The position numbers were made by a program, and so were the translations under genes. From assembly GCA_030591565.1 (NCBI GenBank), contig JAUVAU010000001.1, positions 94,572-158,571 of the forward strand: DNA of 64,000 bases. Direction: 5' to 3'. The stretch is from Deltaproteobacteria bacterium (GTDB taxonomy: Bacteria > Desulfobacterota > Deferrisomatia > Deferrisomatales > BM512). The notes beneath the pieces were generated by a model. It ran no database searches. It worked only from the letters and a program-made list of their open reading frames with translations, and was not told the DNA's origin. Below are positions 38,913-48,162 of the stretch, piece by piece (position 1 is the first letter of the stretch; every line of letters begins with the position of its first letter).

Positions 38913-41885
38913 TTGGCTGACCGCTTTAGTTACGCTCTGCGCTTCGCGGCATGGAGCACGATAGTCATATTCCTGGGTGGACTGGCCTTCGGAGTCGAAG
39001 GTGGAACTGATCCCCTTGAGTTGCCGGAGCTGGTCGTAAAGGGGCTCGATAAGGCCCAGCTCGAAGCCAGCAGGCGCGGGGCGATCCCCGTGGAGTCCGG
39101 GACGGTAAAGCTCTCTGCGCCCAGGGTCACCCTCCCGGCTGGGTTTGACAGCGCTGCGGGTCTCTCCGATTCCCCCAAGGTGCAGGCGCCCGGCTGCGCC
39201 TACTCCTCTCCGATGGGTTCGGCCATCGCAAGGCTTGCCCATAATCCTGAGTCATATTATAAATCCGGCCTCGCCGCCTATCTGGATGAGAGGCTTGAGG
39301 ACGCGGCGTTTTATTTCGAGCAGACGCGGGAAGCGAAAGATCCGGGCGAGTTTGAGGGCGACGCCTCCTTCTGGTTGGGCGAGGTGCGCAGACGCCAGGG
39401 CAAGATTGATCTTGCGCTCTTCGCCTACGAGAGGACGACGGGCAGCTACCTCTTTGAAGCGCAATACCGCTTCGCCTGGCTCGCGGATCAGAGCGGGCGC
39501 ACGGTTGACGCAATGAGCATGTGGAAAACCATCGCCCATACCCAGGACCACCCATATCTCGCCGAAGCGCTGTATGGGCTCGCCCTGCGGGACTACTCGG
39601 CCCGCGAGCTTGACATGGCAGGGGAAAAACTGGCCCGCGGTATCGAGGCAGGCGAACCCGGCTCCGACGTCTGGGTCGCGACCGCGTATCTGCTGTCGCT
39701 CGCCAATAGGGAGTTGGGCAAACTCGACGAAGCCGAAGCAAACCTCACCAGACTGCTGCTCACCCGTCCCGACCATGAGCTGGCCCCCTACGCAAAACTC
39801 GTGGTCGGCTGGGTGCAGCTTGAGCGGGGAAACATGGGCAGCGCTGCCAGAAGGTTTGAAAAGGCGGCCCAAGGTGAGGAGGACGCAATAAAAGTCTCGG
39901 CGCGCTACGGGCTGGTCAGGGTCGCTGCGGCAGGTAAAGATGCGGCGACCGTTGTCAAGGCAATCGAGTTCCTCTCGACAGTGGCGACCGACGGACCCTG
40001 GCTCGGCTGGGCCTATGGTGACCTGGGGGCGGTGCTCTTTGGCGCGGCCGAATATGAGAAAGCCTACAAGGCCTATAGCGAGGCGGTAGAGAGCTGGGAG
40101 GGTGAAGGGGTTGAGCCGCTTCGCTACATGATGGGCGAGTGCCTCTACAAACTCGGCCAGTATGGCGACGCCGAGAAAGTCTACTCCCTGGTCGGGGCCA
40201 AGAGCTCGGTGGCGCCCGAGGCGTGGTTGCGCGCCGGGGTGTGCGCGCTCCTCTCCGGGTCGCCCAAAAAGGCGCTTGGACATTTTGACGCCGTACTCGA
40301 CGGTTTCCCCGGCTTCGCCAAAGCTGACAAGGCGTGGGCATGGAAGGGGGAGGCGCACCTTCGCCTCGGCATGACCGATGAGGCCAAAAGAGCTTTCGAG
40401 GTGATCGGGCGAGACAGCACCGCGTATTCCCAGGGGCTCTACTCAAGGGCCTGGATCGCTTTCGAGGCGGGCCGGTGGGATGAGGCGGCAGAGCTTTTTG
40501 CGGCGCACCTCAACATGTACCGCGACGACCCCAACCGGGACGAGGCGATGCTGGCGCTTTCAAGGGCGCACTTTAATCGCCGCTCGGTAACCGCCGCGTT
40601 GGCGACCGCCGATGAGCTGGTGCGGACCGCCAGCACCAAACAGATGATAGAGCAGGCACGCTACCACCTTGGCTGGATGAAGGAGCGGGGGGCGAAGAGG
40701 GAAGAGGGGCGCATCGAGCTTGAAGCCCTTGTGGCCGACTCGCCAAAGGGGGAGTGGGCCGACGATGCCCATTACGCGCTGGGCTGGAGTTACTTTGGCG
40801 GCGAGGAGTATGGCAAGGCGCTGGCCCACTTCAATGCAGTAACAAAGCTGGGGCGGGGCGGCGAGCGGGAACGTGTCGCCATGAAAAAAAGCGCGGACTC
40901 GCTATACAACCTCGGCAAATATGAAGAGGCGATCAAGGGCTACCAGGCGCTTGGCGACACGATTGAAGGAAACTACGGCGTCGCCCTGACCCTTGGAAGG
41001 CTCGCAGCTGTGGAGCGGCTTGCCTCGGTTGTGGAGAGCTTCGAGGCGAAGTTCCCCCAGGATGAGAGGGGGGTTGACCTGCGCCTCCTGCTGGCCCAGG
41101 AGCTTGAACGCAAGGGCGACTTTGCCGGTTCGGCCATTTCTCTGGAAATTGCCGCGGCAAATCAGGAGGGGGCCGGAAAGAACCAGACGAGGCTGCTGCT
41201 CGGGCGCAGTTACCTGCTTTCGGGAAAAGCCCGGGAGGCGGAGGCGCTCTTTACGGAGCTGGCTGCGCTCGACGAGGGTACGGGGCTGACTGCGCTCAAT
41301 GAGCTGGCGTCGCTGCAAGCGGGCCAGGGGCGCTACGCTGAAGCGATGAACCGGATGGATGAGCTTGCCGGAAGGGAAGCGGAAGAGGGTGGTATTGTCG
41401 AGGCGCTTAAACGGGGTGCTGGCTACGGACGCAAGGCCGGTATGTTTGAAGAGGCCGACGGTATGCTGGCAAAAGCGGCTGATATAGTAGGGGAGAAGAG
41501 CCCGGACTACAGGGGGCTGTTGAACGACCGCGGCGAGCTGCTTATTGAAGCGGGGGCGCTGGAGCAAGCGATGGACCCCCTTGAAAAGGCGGTCGCGCTT
41601 GGAGAGGGCGAGGGCATACTGCGGTCGCGCTACCTCTATTCAAAGGCGCTGGATTCCATGGGCCGGACCGAAGAGGCGCTGGAGACCTATCTGCGTATCG
41701 GTTATCTTCATCCCTTCAGTGACGAGAGGGTGTGTGAGGTGACGATGCGCGCCGCCGAACTTCTGGCGGAAAGCGACCGGACGAAGCAGGCGCGTTCGCT
41801 TTATGAGAAGGTGAAGGCCTCGGGTACGGATTGGTGGAGAAAAGAGGCCGGAGAGAAGCTGAAAACGCTTTTGCCCGGGGAGTGA
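38913..41885 (+). CDS. Large TPR-repeat protein (990 aa) of TonB/ExbBD cluster
   Basis: Repeated TPR-like units (SYYKSGLAAYLDERLEDAAFYFEQTREA etc.) and N-terminal signal. Confidence 0.85.
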   Translation: MADRFSYALRFAAWSTIVIFLGGLAFGVEGGTDPLELPELVVKGLDKAQLEASRRGAIPVESGTVKLSAPRVTLPAGFDSAAGLSDSPKVQAPGCAYSSPMGSAIARLAHNPESYYKSGLAAYLDERLEDAAFYFEQTREAKDPGEFEGDASFWLGEVRRRQGKIDLALFAYERTTGSYLFEAQYRFAWLADQSGRTVDAMSMWKTIAHTQDHPYLAEALYGLALRDYSARELDMAGEKLARGIEAGEPGSDVWVATAYLLSLANRELGKLDEAEANLTRLLLTRPDHELAPYAKLVVGWVQLERGNMGSAARRFEKAAQGEEDAIKVSARYGLVRVAAAGKDAATVVKAIEFLSTVATDGPWLGWAYGDLGAVLFGAAEYEKAYKAYSEAVESWEGEGVEPLRYMMGECLYKLGQYGDAEKVYSLVGAKSSVAPEAWLRAGVCALLSGSPKKALGHFDAVLDGFPGFAKADKAWAWKGEAHLRLGMTDEAKRAFEVIGRDSTAYSQGLYSRAWIAFEAGRWDEAAELFAAHLNMYRDDPNRDEAMLALSRAHFNRRSVTAALATADELVRTASTKQMIEQARYHLGWMKERGAKREEGRIELEALVADSPKGEWADDAHYALGWSYFGGEEYGKALAHFNAVTKLGRGGERERVAMKKSADSLYNLGKYEEAIKGYQALGDTIEGNYGVALTLGRLAAVERLASVVESFEAKFPQDERGVDLRLLLAQELERKGDFAGSAISLEIAAANQEGAGKNQTRLLLGRSYLLSGKAREAEALFTELAALDEGTGLTALNELASLQAGQGRYAEAMNRMDELAGREAEEGGIVEALKRGAGYGRKAGMFEEADGMLAKAADIVGEKSPDYRGLLNDRGELLIEAGALEQAMDPLEKAVALGEGEGILRSRYLYSKALDSMGRTEEALETYLRIGYLHPFSDERVCEVTMRAAELLAESDRTKQARSLYEKVKASGTDWWRKEAGEKLKTLLPGE

Positions 41886-41929
41886 TGGAAATCAATTAAA
41901 ACCGTCAAACGGTTTAACGTGAGGTTGTA

Positions 41930-42574
41930 ATGTACGAATATATACTCAAGGGCGGGATATTGATGTTCCCGATCCTGGCTTGCTCGGTGGTTGCGTTGGC
42001 GGTGGTGCTGGAGAGGTTCTGGTCCCTGCGATCGGCGAAGGTCATGCCCTCGGATATTTCAGAGAGGGTCGAAGAGCTTGTGCGGCGTGGGCATCTGGAA
42101 GAGGCGGCGGCGCTATGCAAGCGTGAAGACAGCGCGCTCGCCAGGCTGATAGGCACCGTCATCAAAAGCGCTGGGCAGGAACGCGAAGTGCTGAAGGAAG
42201 CGGTGTTGGAAGTGGGCCGTAGCGAGGCCGCCACGCTGGAACGCTACGTGGGAGTCCTTGGAACGGTGGCGAACGTCACGCCGCTATTGGGGCTGCTCGG
42301 CACCGTTTCGGGGATGATAAAAGCATTCACCGTCATCTCCATACAGGGGGTGGGCAACCCCGCCAGCCTCGCCGGGGGCATCAGCGAGGCGCTGATAACC
42401 ACCGCCGCCGGGCTGACCGCTGCGATCCCCTCTTTTCTTGCTTACCGTTATTTTCTCTCACGGGTAGACCGCACCGTCCTGGAGCTGGAGCAGATATCCA
42501 TCCATTTCGTCGATATGGTCAGGCAACGGCGACCCGCCCCCAAGCGCGTGGCGAGAAGGCCGTCGGGGGAGTAA
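41930..42574 (+). CDS. exbB: ExbB/TolQ-family proton channel protein
   Basis: NVTPLLGLLGTVSGMIKAF; GISEALITTAAGLTAAIPSFLAY. Confidence 0.93.
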   Translation: MYEYILKGGILMFPILACSVVALAVVLERFWSLRSAKVMPSDISERVEELVRRGHLEEAAALCKREDSALARLIGTVIKSAGQEREVLKEAVLEVGRSEAATLERYVGVLGTVANVTPLLGLLGTVSGMIKAFTVISIQGVGNPASLAGGISEALITTAAGLTAAIPSFLAYRYFLSRVDRTVLELEQISIHFVDMVRQRRPAPKRVARRPSGE

Positions 42575-42578
42575 CCGC

Positions 42579-42983
42579 ATGGATTTCAGGGTGAAGAAAA
42601 GAGAAGCGGTAACGATGGATATCACGCCGCTGGTGGACGTGGTGTTTTTGCTGCTCATCTTCTTCATGCTCTCCACCACCTTCATCGTCTCGCCCGGCAT
42701 CCGCATCAACCTGCCCGAGGCGACCGCTGAGACGGTGCGACGCGAGAGCCGCGAATTCAGGGTAAAGATCGACCCGCAGGGGACGATGATGGTCGCTGAT
42801 GTGAGCATCACCATCGAAGACCTTGAGCAGCGTTTCCGCAGCGCAGCGGAGCTGGACAGGGATACCCTGGTGGTGATCGAAGCCGATGAGGTCGCCATGC
42901 ACCGGTTTGTTGTCGCAGTGATGGACAGGGCCAAAACCGCCGGGCTCACCCGGCTGGCGATAGCCACCCGTCCTAAACAGTAG
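42579..42983 (+). CDS. exbD: ExbD/TolR-family protein
   Basis: MDITPLVDVVFLLLIFFMLSTTF. Confidence 0.93.
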   Translation: MDFRVKKREAVTMDITPLVDVVFLLLIFFMLSTTFIVSPGIRINLPEATAETVRRESREFRVKIDPQGTMMVADVSITIEDLEQRFRSAAELDRDTLVVIEADEVAMHRFVVAVMDRAKTAGLTRLAIATRPKQ

Positions 42984-43052
42984 GAGGCTCTCCGAAAAGC
43001 TCTTCTGAAGCGGGGAGTAACGCTAGTCCGGGGTTTTTCAACAAGCTCGTAG
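42981..43052. repeat. Deleted 72-bp derivative of type B repeat (copy R5)
   Basis: TAGGAGGCTctccgAAAAgCTCTtCtGAAGCGGGGaGTAACGCTAgtCCGGGGTTTTTcAACAAGCTCgTAG; only the ends of R2 retained. Confidence 0.8.
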
Positions 43053-43062
43053 AGGTTGACAA

Positions 43063-43911
43063 ATGCATTTCTACCGTCTGTCCGCATGGCTGGCGGTGTC
43101 CGTCGCCGTCCATGCCGTCATCATCTTCGGAGTCGCGGCCGAAAAGATACTACTCGACCCCTCCCCGGAAGAGACCCTGATAGCCGTTGAGCTGAAAGAG
43201 GAAGAGGTTGAGCTTGCGCCTCCCAAGCCCGAACCGCCTGAACCCATCAAGGAAGAGATCGCGCAGGAACCGGTGGTCCCCCCGGATTCCAGTGAACCCC
43301 CCAGCCCGGAAACGGTGACCACTGCCAAGGAATTCCAGCCCCAACTTGTTGACCGCGCCGCCTTCGGTCCCCTGCCACGCCCCACCGCGCCGCGCCCCAT
43401 ACGCCTCCCCTCAAGACGCCCGATGAGGTCCCTGCACTCCAGCGAGTTGCTCACCGTCAGCCGGCCCGTGCCCAGGGGAGAGATTGCCCTGCCCACGTCG
43501 CCGGGAAGGGTCAAATCACCCCCTCCGGGCGTGACCGACCGGGAGCGCAATGTCGCGCTGGCTGACAGACTGTTGGCCTCCCTTGACAGCGGTGCAGCCA
43601 CCAGGGACAAGGCCCCTGAAACAATAGCTGGCCGCGAGTTGGAGATCGGCGGCGAGGTGGGAGAACATCGCAAGGTGGTCAAGAGGCCGCCACCACCCGT
43701 CGTAGATATCGAGAACAGGGTCACCGTGGAAATTGAATTCTGGGTCGCCCCGTCGGGCGACGTGACCAGGGCGCACGCAATAAAGACCGGCGACGCCCGG
43801 CTGGACAGGGCTGCGGTAGATTATATAAAAGGTTTTAAATTCAACGCCCTGGAAAAGGACGGCTCCGGTCGCCAGCGGGGCACCATCCGCGTGCGGTTCA
43901 GCCTCAAATAA
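43063..43911 (+). CDS. tonB: TonB-family energy transducer
   Basis: N-terminal TM, Pro/Glu-rich spacer, C-terminal VEIEFWVAPSGDVTRAHAIKTGDARLDRAAVDYIKGFKF. Confidence 0.88.
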   Translation: MHFYRLSAWLAVSVAVHAVIIFGVAAEKILLDPSPEETLIAVELKEEEVELAPPKPEPPEPIKEEIAQEPVVPPDSSEPPSPETVTTAKEFQPQLVDRAAFGPLPRPTAPRPIRLPSRRPMRSLHSSELLTVSRPVPRGEIALPTSPGRVKSPPPGVTDRERNVALADRLLASLDSGAATRDKAPETIAGRELEIGGEVGEHRKVVKRPPPPVVDIENRVTVEIEFWVAPSGDVTRAHAIKTGDARLDRAAVDYIKGFKFNALEKDGSGRQRGTIRVRFSLK

Positions 43912-44027
43912 AATATGAATGCCACCCCCTGCGAACCCTTTGCCTAACAGCCCCTCAAAGCGTACTATTATGTAGATACGCCGGAACCCCTCCGGCGCCT
44001 CTGACGTGATGGGTGGATGAGCCTCGA

Positions 44028-44321
44028 ATGAGCCGAAAAGAAAGAGTCGTCTACACGCTTCTACTGCTGGGTGGTGTGATAATGCTGGGAGTGGCATTTT
44101 TTGGTTCCGACGGCATACCCGAAGTGCGACGCCTTCAACGGGAGAGTGACGATCTGAAAGCCGAGATCAAGGAGCTGGAAGACCGTCAGACAACCCTCTC
44201 CGATGAAGCAAGCCTTCTCACCGACGACAAAGAAGCGATTGAACGCAGAGCCCGCGAAGAGTTTGGAATGGTGCGGGAAGGCGAGACTGTGATCCTCCTG
44301 CGTGAAAAAGGCGTGAAATGA
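44028..44321 (+). CDS. ftsB: Septum formation initiator, FtsB/DivIC family
   Basis: Single TM plus coiled coil; RAREEFGMVREGETV. Confidence 0.85.
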   Translation: MSRKERVVYTLLLLGGVIMLGVAFFGSDGIPEVRRLQRESDDLKAEIKELEDRQTTLSDEASLLTDDKEAIERRAREEFGMVREGETVILLREKGVK

Positions 44322-46423
44322 GGGGCAGGGCTGATTCCGTGAGCTTCAAAACCCTGAGGAGCAAGGGGGTGCGCATTGCCGTGCCTGCGGTCTACGCCGC
44401 GCTGCTGATGCTCAGGGTTTTTGGTGAGGAAGAGGGCACCTCCGGCACCCTTGCGCTCATTGCGCTTGCCTGTTTCACCCTCTACCTCGGCTGGCGACTG
44501 GTAGACCTCGCAAGAACCGAAAAGGTGAAAAGCGGGACCAGGGGTGACGGTGAACTGAAGCTGACTGGCATCCTCGGCGTCGAGATCGGCTTTCTCTCCA
44601 TCCTAGCGCTGGCGACGCTGCATCAGCTGTTACCCATACTCGACCCCTGGTGGTCCACCAGCCACGTCATCCTCATAGCCGGACTAGCAGCCATATTGCG
44701 CATTCCCGAGCTGATCGTCCTGCCAATTTGTGCAGTGGCGCTGGCGGTTGGGATCGAGGCCGCGTGGGAGTTCAAGTGGCTCATCGCGCTGGGCCACCTC
44801 GAAGCGGTCGGGCTGACGGTGGGGCTGGTCTTCTCCGTGGAGAGGGCCAAGCTGCACCGGGTCACCAAGTCGATGGAGCGGCTGCGCCTTGAGGCGGAGC
44901 ACCTCGAAATCGGGCCGTCGGCGCAGACGGGGAGTGGGAAGAAGGGCGAGCTTACCCGGCTTAACGAGGTCCTCTACAATTACCTGAAAGAGGTCAAGAT
45001 CAACACCAACGCGCACTGCGCGGTGTTGGCCGTGCGCGCGGCCAAGGGCAACCTCTACGTGCGCGAACTGGTCAGCGACAGCGATAAGATCAGGGAAGAG
45101 GCGGGACTTGACCTCACCGGCAGTTCCTTCGCCTGGATACTGAGAAACCGCAAGGCGCTCTCCATCGCATCCATCTCGGAGCCCGGCGACGTTCTTGGCT
45201 ATTACAGCGGCAGGGTCCCGGCAAAGAGCTTCATGGGCGTGCCGGTAATAAACGGCGAGCGCGTCGAGGGCGTGCTGGCGATAGACAGCCTTGAGGCGGG
45301 CAAATTCAGTGACGATACCCTCTCGGTGCTAAATGTCGCCACCCATCAGGCATCGACCTTGCTCAGTCAAATTACCCAACTCGAACAGGTGAGAAGGGAA
45401 GCGCGCGACTTCAAGTGCCTGCACGACCTCGCCAAGAAGCTGGTGGATCTCGGCGGCTCGGAGGAGCTGCTCACCCTCGTGCTCAATATCGTCAACGAGA
45501 GGATCAATCCAACGTTCTCGGCGATAGTCCTCCTTGACGAGGAGGAAAACCTCAAGATTGAAAAGGTGGGAACCAAAAGGGGTGAAGAGTTCGAGGGCCG
45601 CGAGTTCGACGCAGCGCAGGGGCTGGTGGGGTGGGCGCTGGACAGCGGCCAATACCTCTACTATGAGAAGCCGCGCCCCTCGTCGCGCAGGCCAGTCTTT
45701 TCCGACCAGGTGAAGCTCCCCGAATTCCAGACGCTCCTCATCCACCCCTTCTCACGAAAAGAGCAGCCGCTGGGCGCGCTGGTGGTGGGGCTGGACACAC
45801 CGATGGCGATGGACACCTCGTCAATTGCATTCTGCGACATCCTCTGTCAGCAGATCGCGCTGGGACTATTACAAATTCGCACGATGGACAGACTGAAAGC
45901 GATGGCGACCACCGATGAGCTGACCAAGCTGAAAAATCGCCGGGTCTTCTTCTCCACCGCAGAAGAAGAGATAAAGCGCGCCAGACGTTACGTCGCCCCC
46001 CTCTCGGTCATCATCCTCGATCTTGACTACTTCAAGAAGATCAACGACACCTACGGCCACCCGGCGGGGGACGAAGTTTTGCGGAAACTGGGAGCGCTGC
46101 TCGCCGAACATGCCCGCGACACCGACCTGCCCGCACGCATCGGCGGTGAAGAGTTCGCCATGCTCCTGCCCAACACCGACGAAGAAGGCGCCAAGCGCAT
46201 GGCCGAACGGATACGCAAAGCCGTCGCTGAACTGAAAGTCGTCTGGGAAAAGAGAACACTGCATATGCACATCAGCGCCGGAGTGGCCCAGGTCCTGGAC
46301 GATGAAACAGCGGAGAAGATGCTGGAGCGCGCGGATCAGGCTATGTACTGCGCCAAGGAAAACGGCCGCAACAGGGTGGTGCCGTTTTCGTCGGTTAAGG
46401 AATATCTGAGCTGGTCCGCTTAA
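44318..46423 (+). CDS. Membrane GAF-GAF-GGDEF diguanylate cyclase
   Basis: DELTKLKNRRVFF...YFKKINDTYGHPAGDEVLRKLG...RIGGEEFAMLLP (GGEEF). Confidence 0.93.
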   Translation: MRGRADSVSFKTLRSKGVRIAVPAVYAALLMLRVFGEEEGTSGTLALIALACFTLYLGWRLVDLARTEKVKSGTRGDGELKLTGILGVEIGFLSILALATLHQLLPILDPWWSTSHVILIAGLAAILRIPELIVLPICAVALAVGIEAAWEFKWLIALGHLEAVGLTVGLVFSVERAKLHRVTKSMERLRLEAEHLEIGPSAQTGSGKKGELTRLNEVLYNYLKEVKINTNAHCAVLAVRAAKGNLYVRELVSDSDKIREEAGLDLTGSSFAWILRNRKALSIASISEPGDVLGYYSGRVPAKSFMGVPVINGERVEGVLAIDSLEAGKFSDDTLSVLNVATHQASTLLSQITQLEQVRREARDFKCLHDLAKKLVDLGGSEELLTLVLNIVNERINPTFSAIVLLDEEENLKIEKVGTKRGEEFEGREFDAAQGLVGWALDSGQYLYYEKPRPSSRRPVFSDQVKLPEFQTLLIHPFSRKEQPLGALVVGLDTPMAMDTSSIAFCDILCQQIALGLLQIRTMDRLKAMATTDELTKLKNRRVFFSTAEEEIKRARRYVAPLSVIILDLDYFKKINDTYGHPAGDEVLRKLGALLAEHARDTDLPARIGGEEFAMLLPNTDEEGAKRMAERIRKAVAELKVVWEKRTLHMHISAGVAQVLDDETAEKMLERADQAMYCAKENGRNRVVPFSSVKEYLSWSA

Positions 46424-46431
46424 ATATGCCC

Positions 46432-46523
46432 GGCTCGTCTTTTCCCAGCTGGACTGTGTCGCGTGCATGCTCACCCCCTCGGCTGGCTCGGCTCGTCTTT
46501 TCCCGGCTGACTGTGTCGCGTGC
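46432..46523. repeat. Short imperfect direct repeat pair GGCTCGTCTTTTCCCrGCTG..CTGTGTCGCGTGC
   Basis: Copies at 46432-46466 and 46490-46523. Confidence 0.8.
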
Positions 46524-46657
46524 TCGCGAACTGCCCGAGGCGTAGTGAACCTACTGCCTCTGTTGTTCGCTTGCGCGTCTCCTTGTGAGCCGGAAAAATA
46601 CATTGCCGAAAGTAGCTTTTCGATGTGTTCATATCAGCAATGAGGGGAGGACTGTTT

Positions 46658-47161
46658 ATGAGCGTTTTTCGTTTCTCTTTCACTCTGATTTTGATGCTGT
46701 TCTGTACTTTCTTTTTTGCCCAGAGCAGCGAGTGTTCGGAACTTTGTCGCTTTGATGATGGCGAACTTGTAATTTCCTACAAAGCGGCTCCTTTGAATGC
46801 TTCACTTGAGCAGTGTGATGACGGTGACCTTTCAGGGGTTAACGAAGCCAAAAATGTGGTGAAGAAGTTTTGGGCTCGCTCAGTTCCCGAAAGGTACGGC
46901 CTATTTGCAGTTTCATATTTGGATATGCTCAAAAGGGTCTACGGCATCACTGACGAAAAAAGCTATGCAGAAAAAATTGGGGTGAGTGAACGAACATGGC
47001 AAAGCCAAGTATATGAAAAAGTATATTGGGGGGTGGGTAACTCAGCACATTTTGTGGTTTTGGCGAAATGGCACGAAGAAGGGTATGAGGGCGTCATGAC
47101 GTTTAATTTTGAATTATTTCTTGAAAGTGGAGCTTGGAAAATAGGGAATATAGTTTATTGA
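46658..47161 (+). CDS. Hypothetical secreted protein
   Basis: Signal peptide MSVFRFSFTLILMLFCTFFFAQSSEC; locally AT-richer than the flanks. Confidence 0.6.
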   Translation: MSVFRFSFTLILMLFCTFFFAQSSECSELCRFDDGELVISYKAAPLNASLEQCDDGDLSGVNEAKNVVKKFWARSVPERYGLFAVSYLDMLKRVYGITDEKSYAEKIGVSERTWQSQVYEKVYWGVGNSAHFVVLAKWHEEGYEGVMTFNFELFLESGAWKIGNIVY

Positions 47162-47357
47162 AATTAAGTTTGTGGCAGCCATAGAATTCGCCTCTGGTTT
47201 AGTTTTTGAATTTCAACTCCCCACCGAGCTGTGCAGTGAGCGGGTGAGGAGTTTTTGAGGGTCATCTTGTTTGAGGCGAAGCCGAGTTCATGACCCTCCC
47301 GAGAACGCGAGCGGTTCCCGAAGGGAAGCACACGTGCTCGAAGGGGCGCGTCTTTGC

Positions 47358-47545
47358 GGAACTTTCTTCGCGCAAAGAAAGTTCCCTCGGGGTGCAGGGG
47401 ACGAGCAGTCCCCGCATTCTATAAAACCGATCAGATGCCATCCCCCTTGCGCTACGAAATTTCCCTGTTAACGGTAAATGGGCTCCGCGCAGAGAAAGTA
47501 CCCTCGGGGTGCAGGGGGCGAGCAGCCCCCGCATACAATAGAAAA
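47358..47545. repeat. Two direct-repeat copies carrying a covarying hairpin
   Basis: CGCAaAGAAAGTtCCCTCGGGGTGCAGGGGaCGAGCAGtCCCCGCAT (47371-47416) and CGCAgAGAAAGTaCCCTCGGGGTGCAGGGGgCGAGCAGcCCCCGCAT (47488-47533). Confidence 0.85.
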
Positions 47546-47606
47546 GGCCTTCGCCAGAAGGCCCTCCAAATCAAAACAAAATGGGCGAAGAGCGGCCGAA
47601 ACCGCG

Positions 47607-47879
47607 TCAGAACCCCCTGCGCATAAACTCCTCCCCCACATATTTGGCGAAAAGTTCATCCCAATCCCGCGTCCCGGGTTCCACGTTGCGCGAGAGCGAT
47701 TCGATCTTGCGCCGGGCGGTGTCATGTATGGATTCCAGCACTTTCACTCCGTCGCCCACTCCCTTTTTAATGGCGACAAGCGCCGCGTTGGGGTCGGGGA
47801 CTTTTATGGCGGGGTCTTTTTCAATCGCTTTCACGGCGCGGTGCGCCATTGCGCGGACTTTTTCTTCGGAGGGGATCAT
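47607..47879 (-). CDS. DUF507-like small protein
   Basis: IPSEEKVRAMAHRAVKAIEKDP...; paired with neighbouring paralogue-like ORF. Confidence 0.7.
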   Translation of the reverse strand: MIPSEEKVRAMAHRAVKAIEKDPAIKVPDPNAALVAIKKGVGDGVKVLESIHDTARRKIESLSRNVEPGTRDWDELFAKYVGEEFMRRGF

Positions 47880-48154
47880 CTGAGCACCACCCCCTTCTCC
47901 TTGGCGAGCTTGGCTAGAATTTGCCCACGCAGTTTGCCCACGTCGGCTCCTTCGGCGCGCACGGTGGTCATGTGGGCGCGCAGTATCTTGTCCACTTCCA
48001 CCATCAGCTCGTTTTCGACGTTCATTTCCTGGAGCAGCGCACGCTTTATCGTCTGCGCGATATGCGCCCGGTCGCCCCGCGCCGCGCCCTGCATCAGCAG
48101 TTCGGCGGCAGCCTTATCGGCCATCTGGTTGACGATGTTGTTGGGAATATGCAT
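47876..48154 (-). CDS. DUF507-like small protein
   Basis: Overlaps next gene by 4 nt; similar size and helical character. Confidence 0.7.
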   Translation of the reverse strand: MHIPNNIVNQMADKAAAELLMQGAARGDRAHIAQTIKRALLQEMNVENELMVEVDKILRAHMTTVRAEGADVGKLRGQILAKLAKEKGVVLR

Positions 48155-48162
48155 CGCTCAGT

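Noticed and set aside
47271-47626. CRISPR array
   Set aside because: Only two direct-repeat copies with about 70 nt between them and no cas genes
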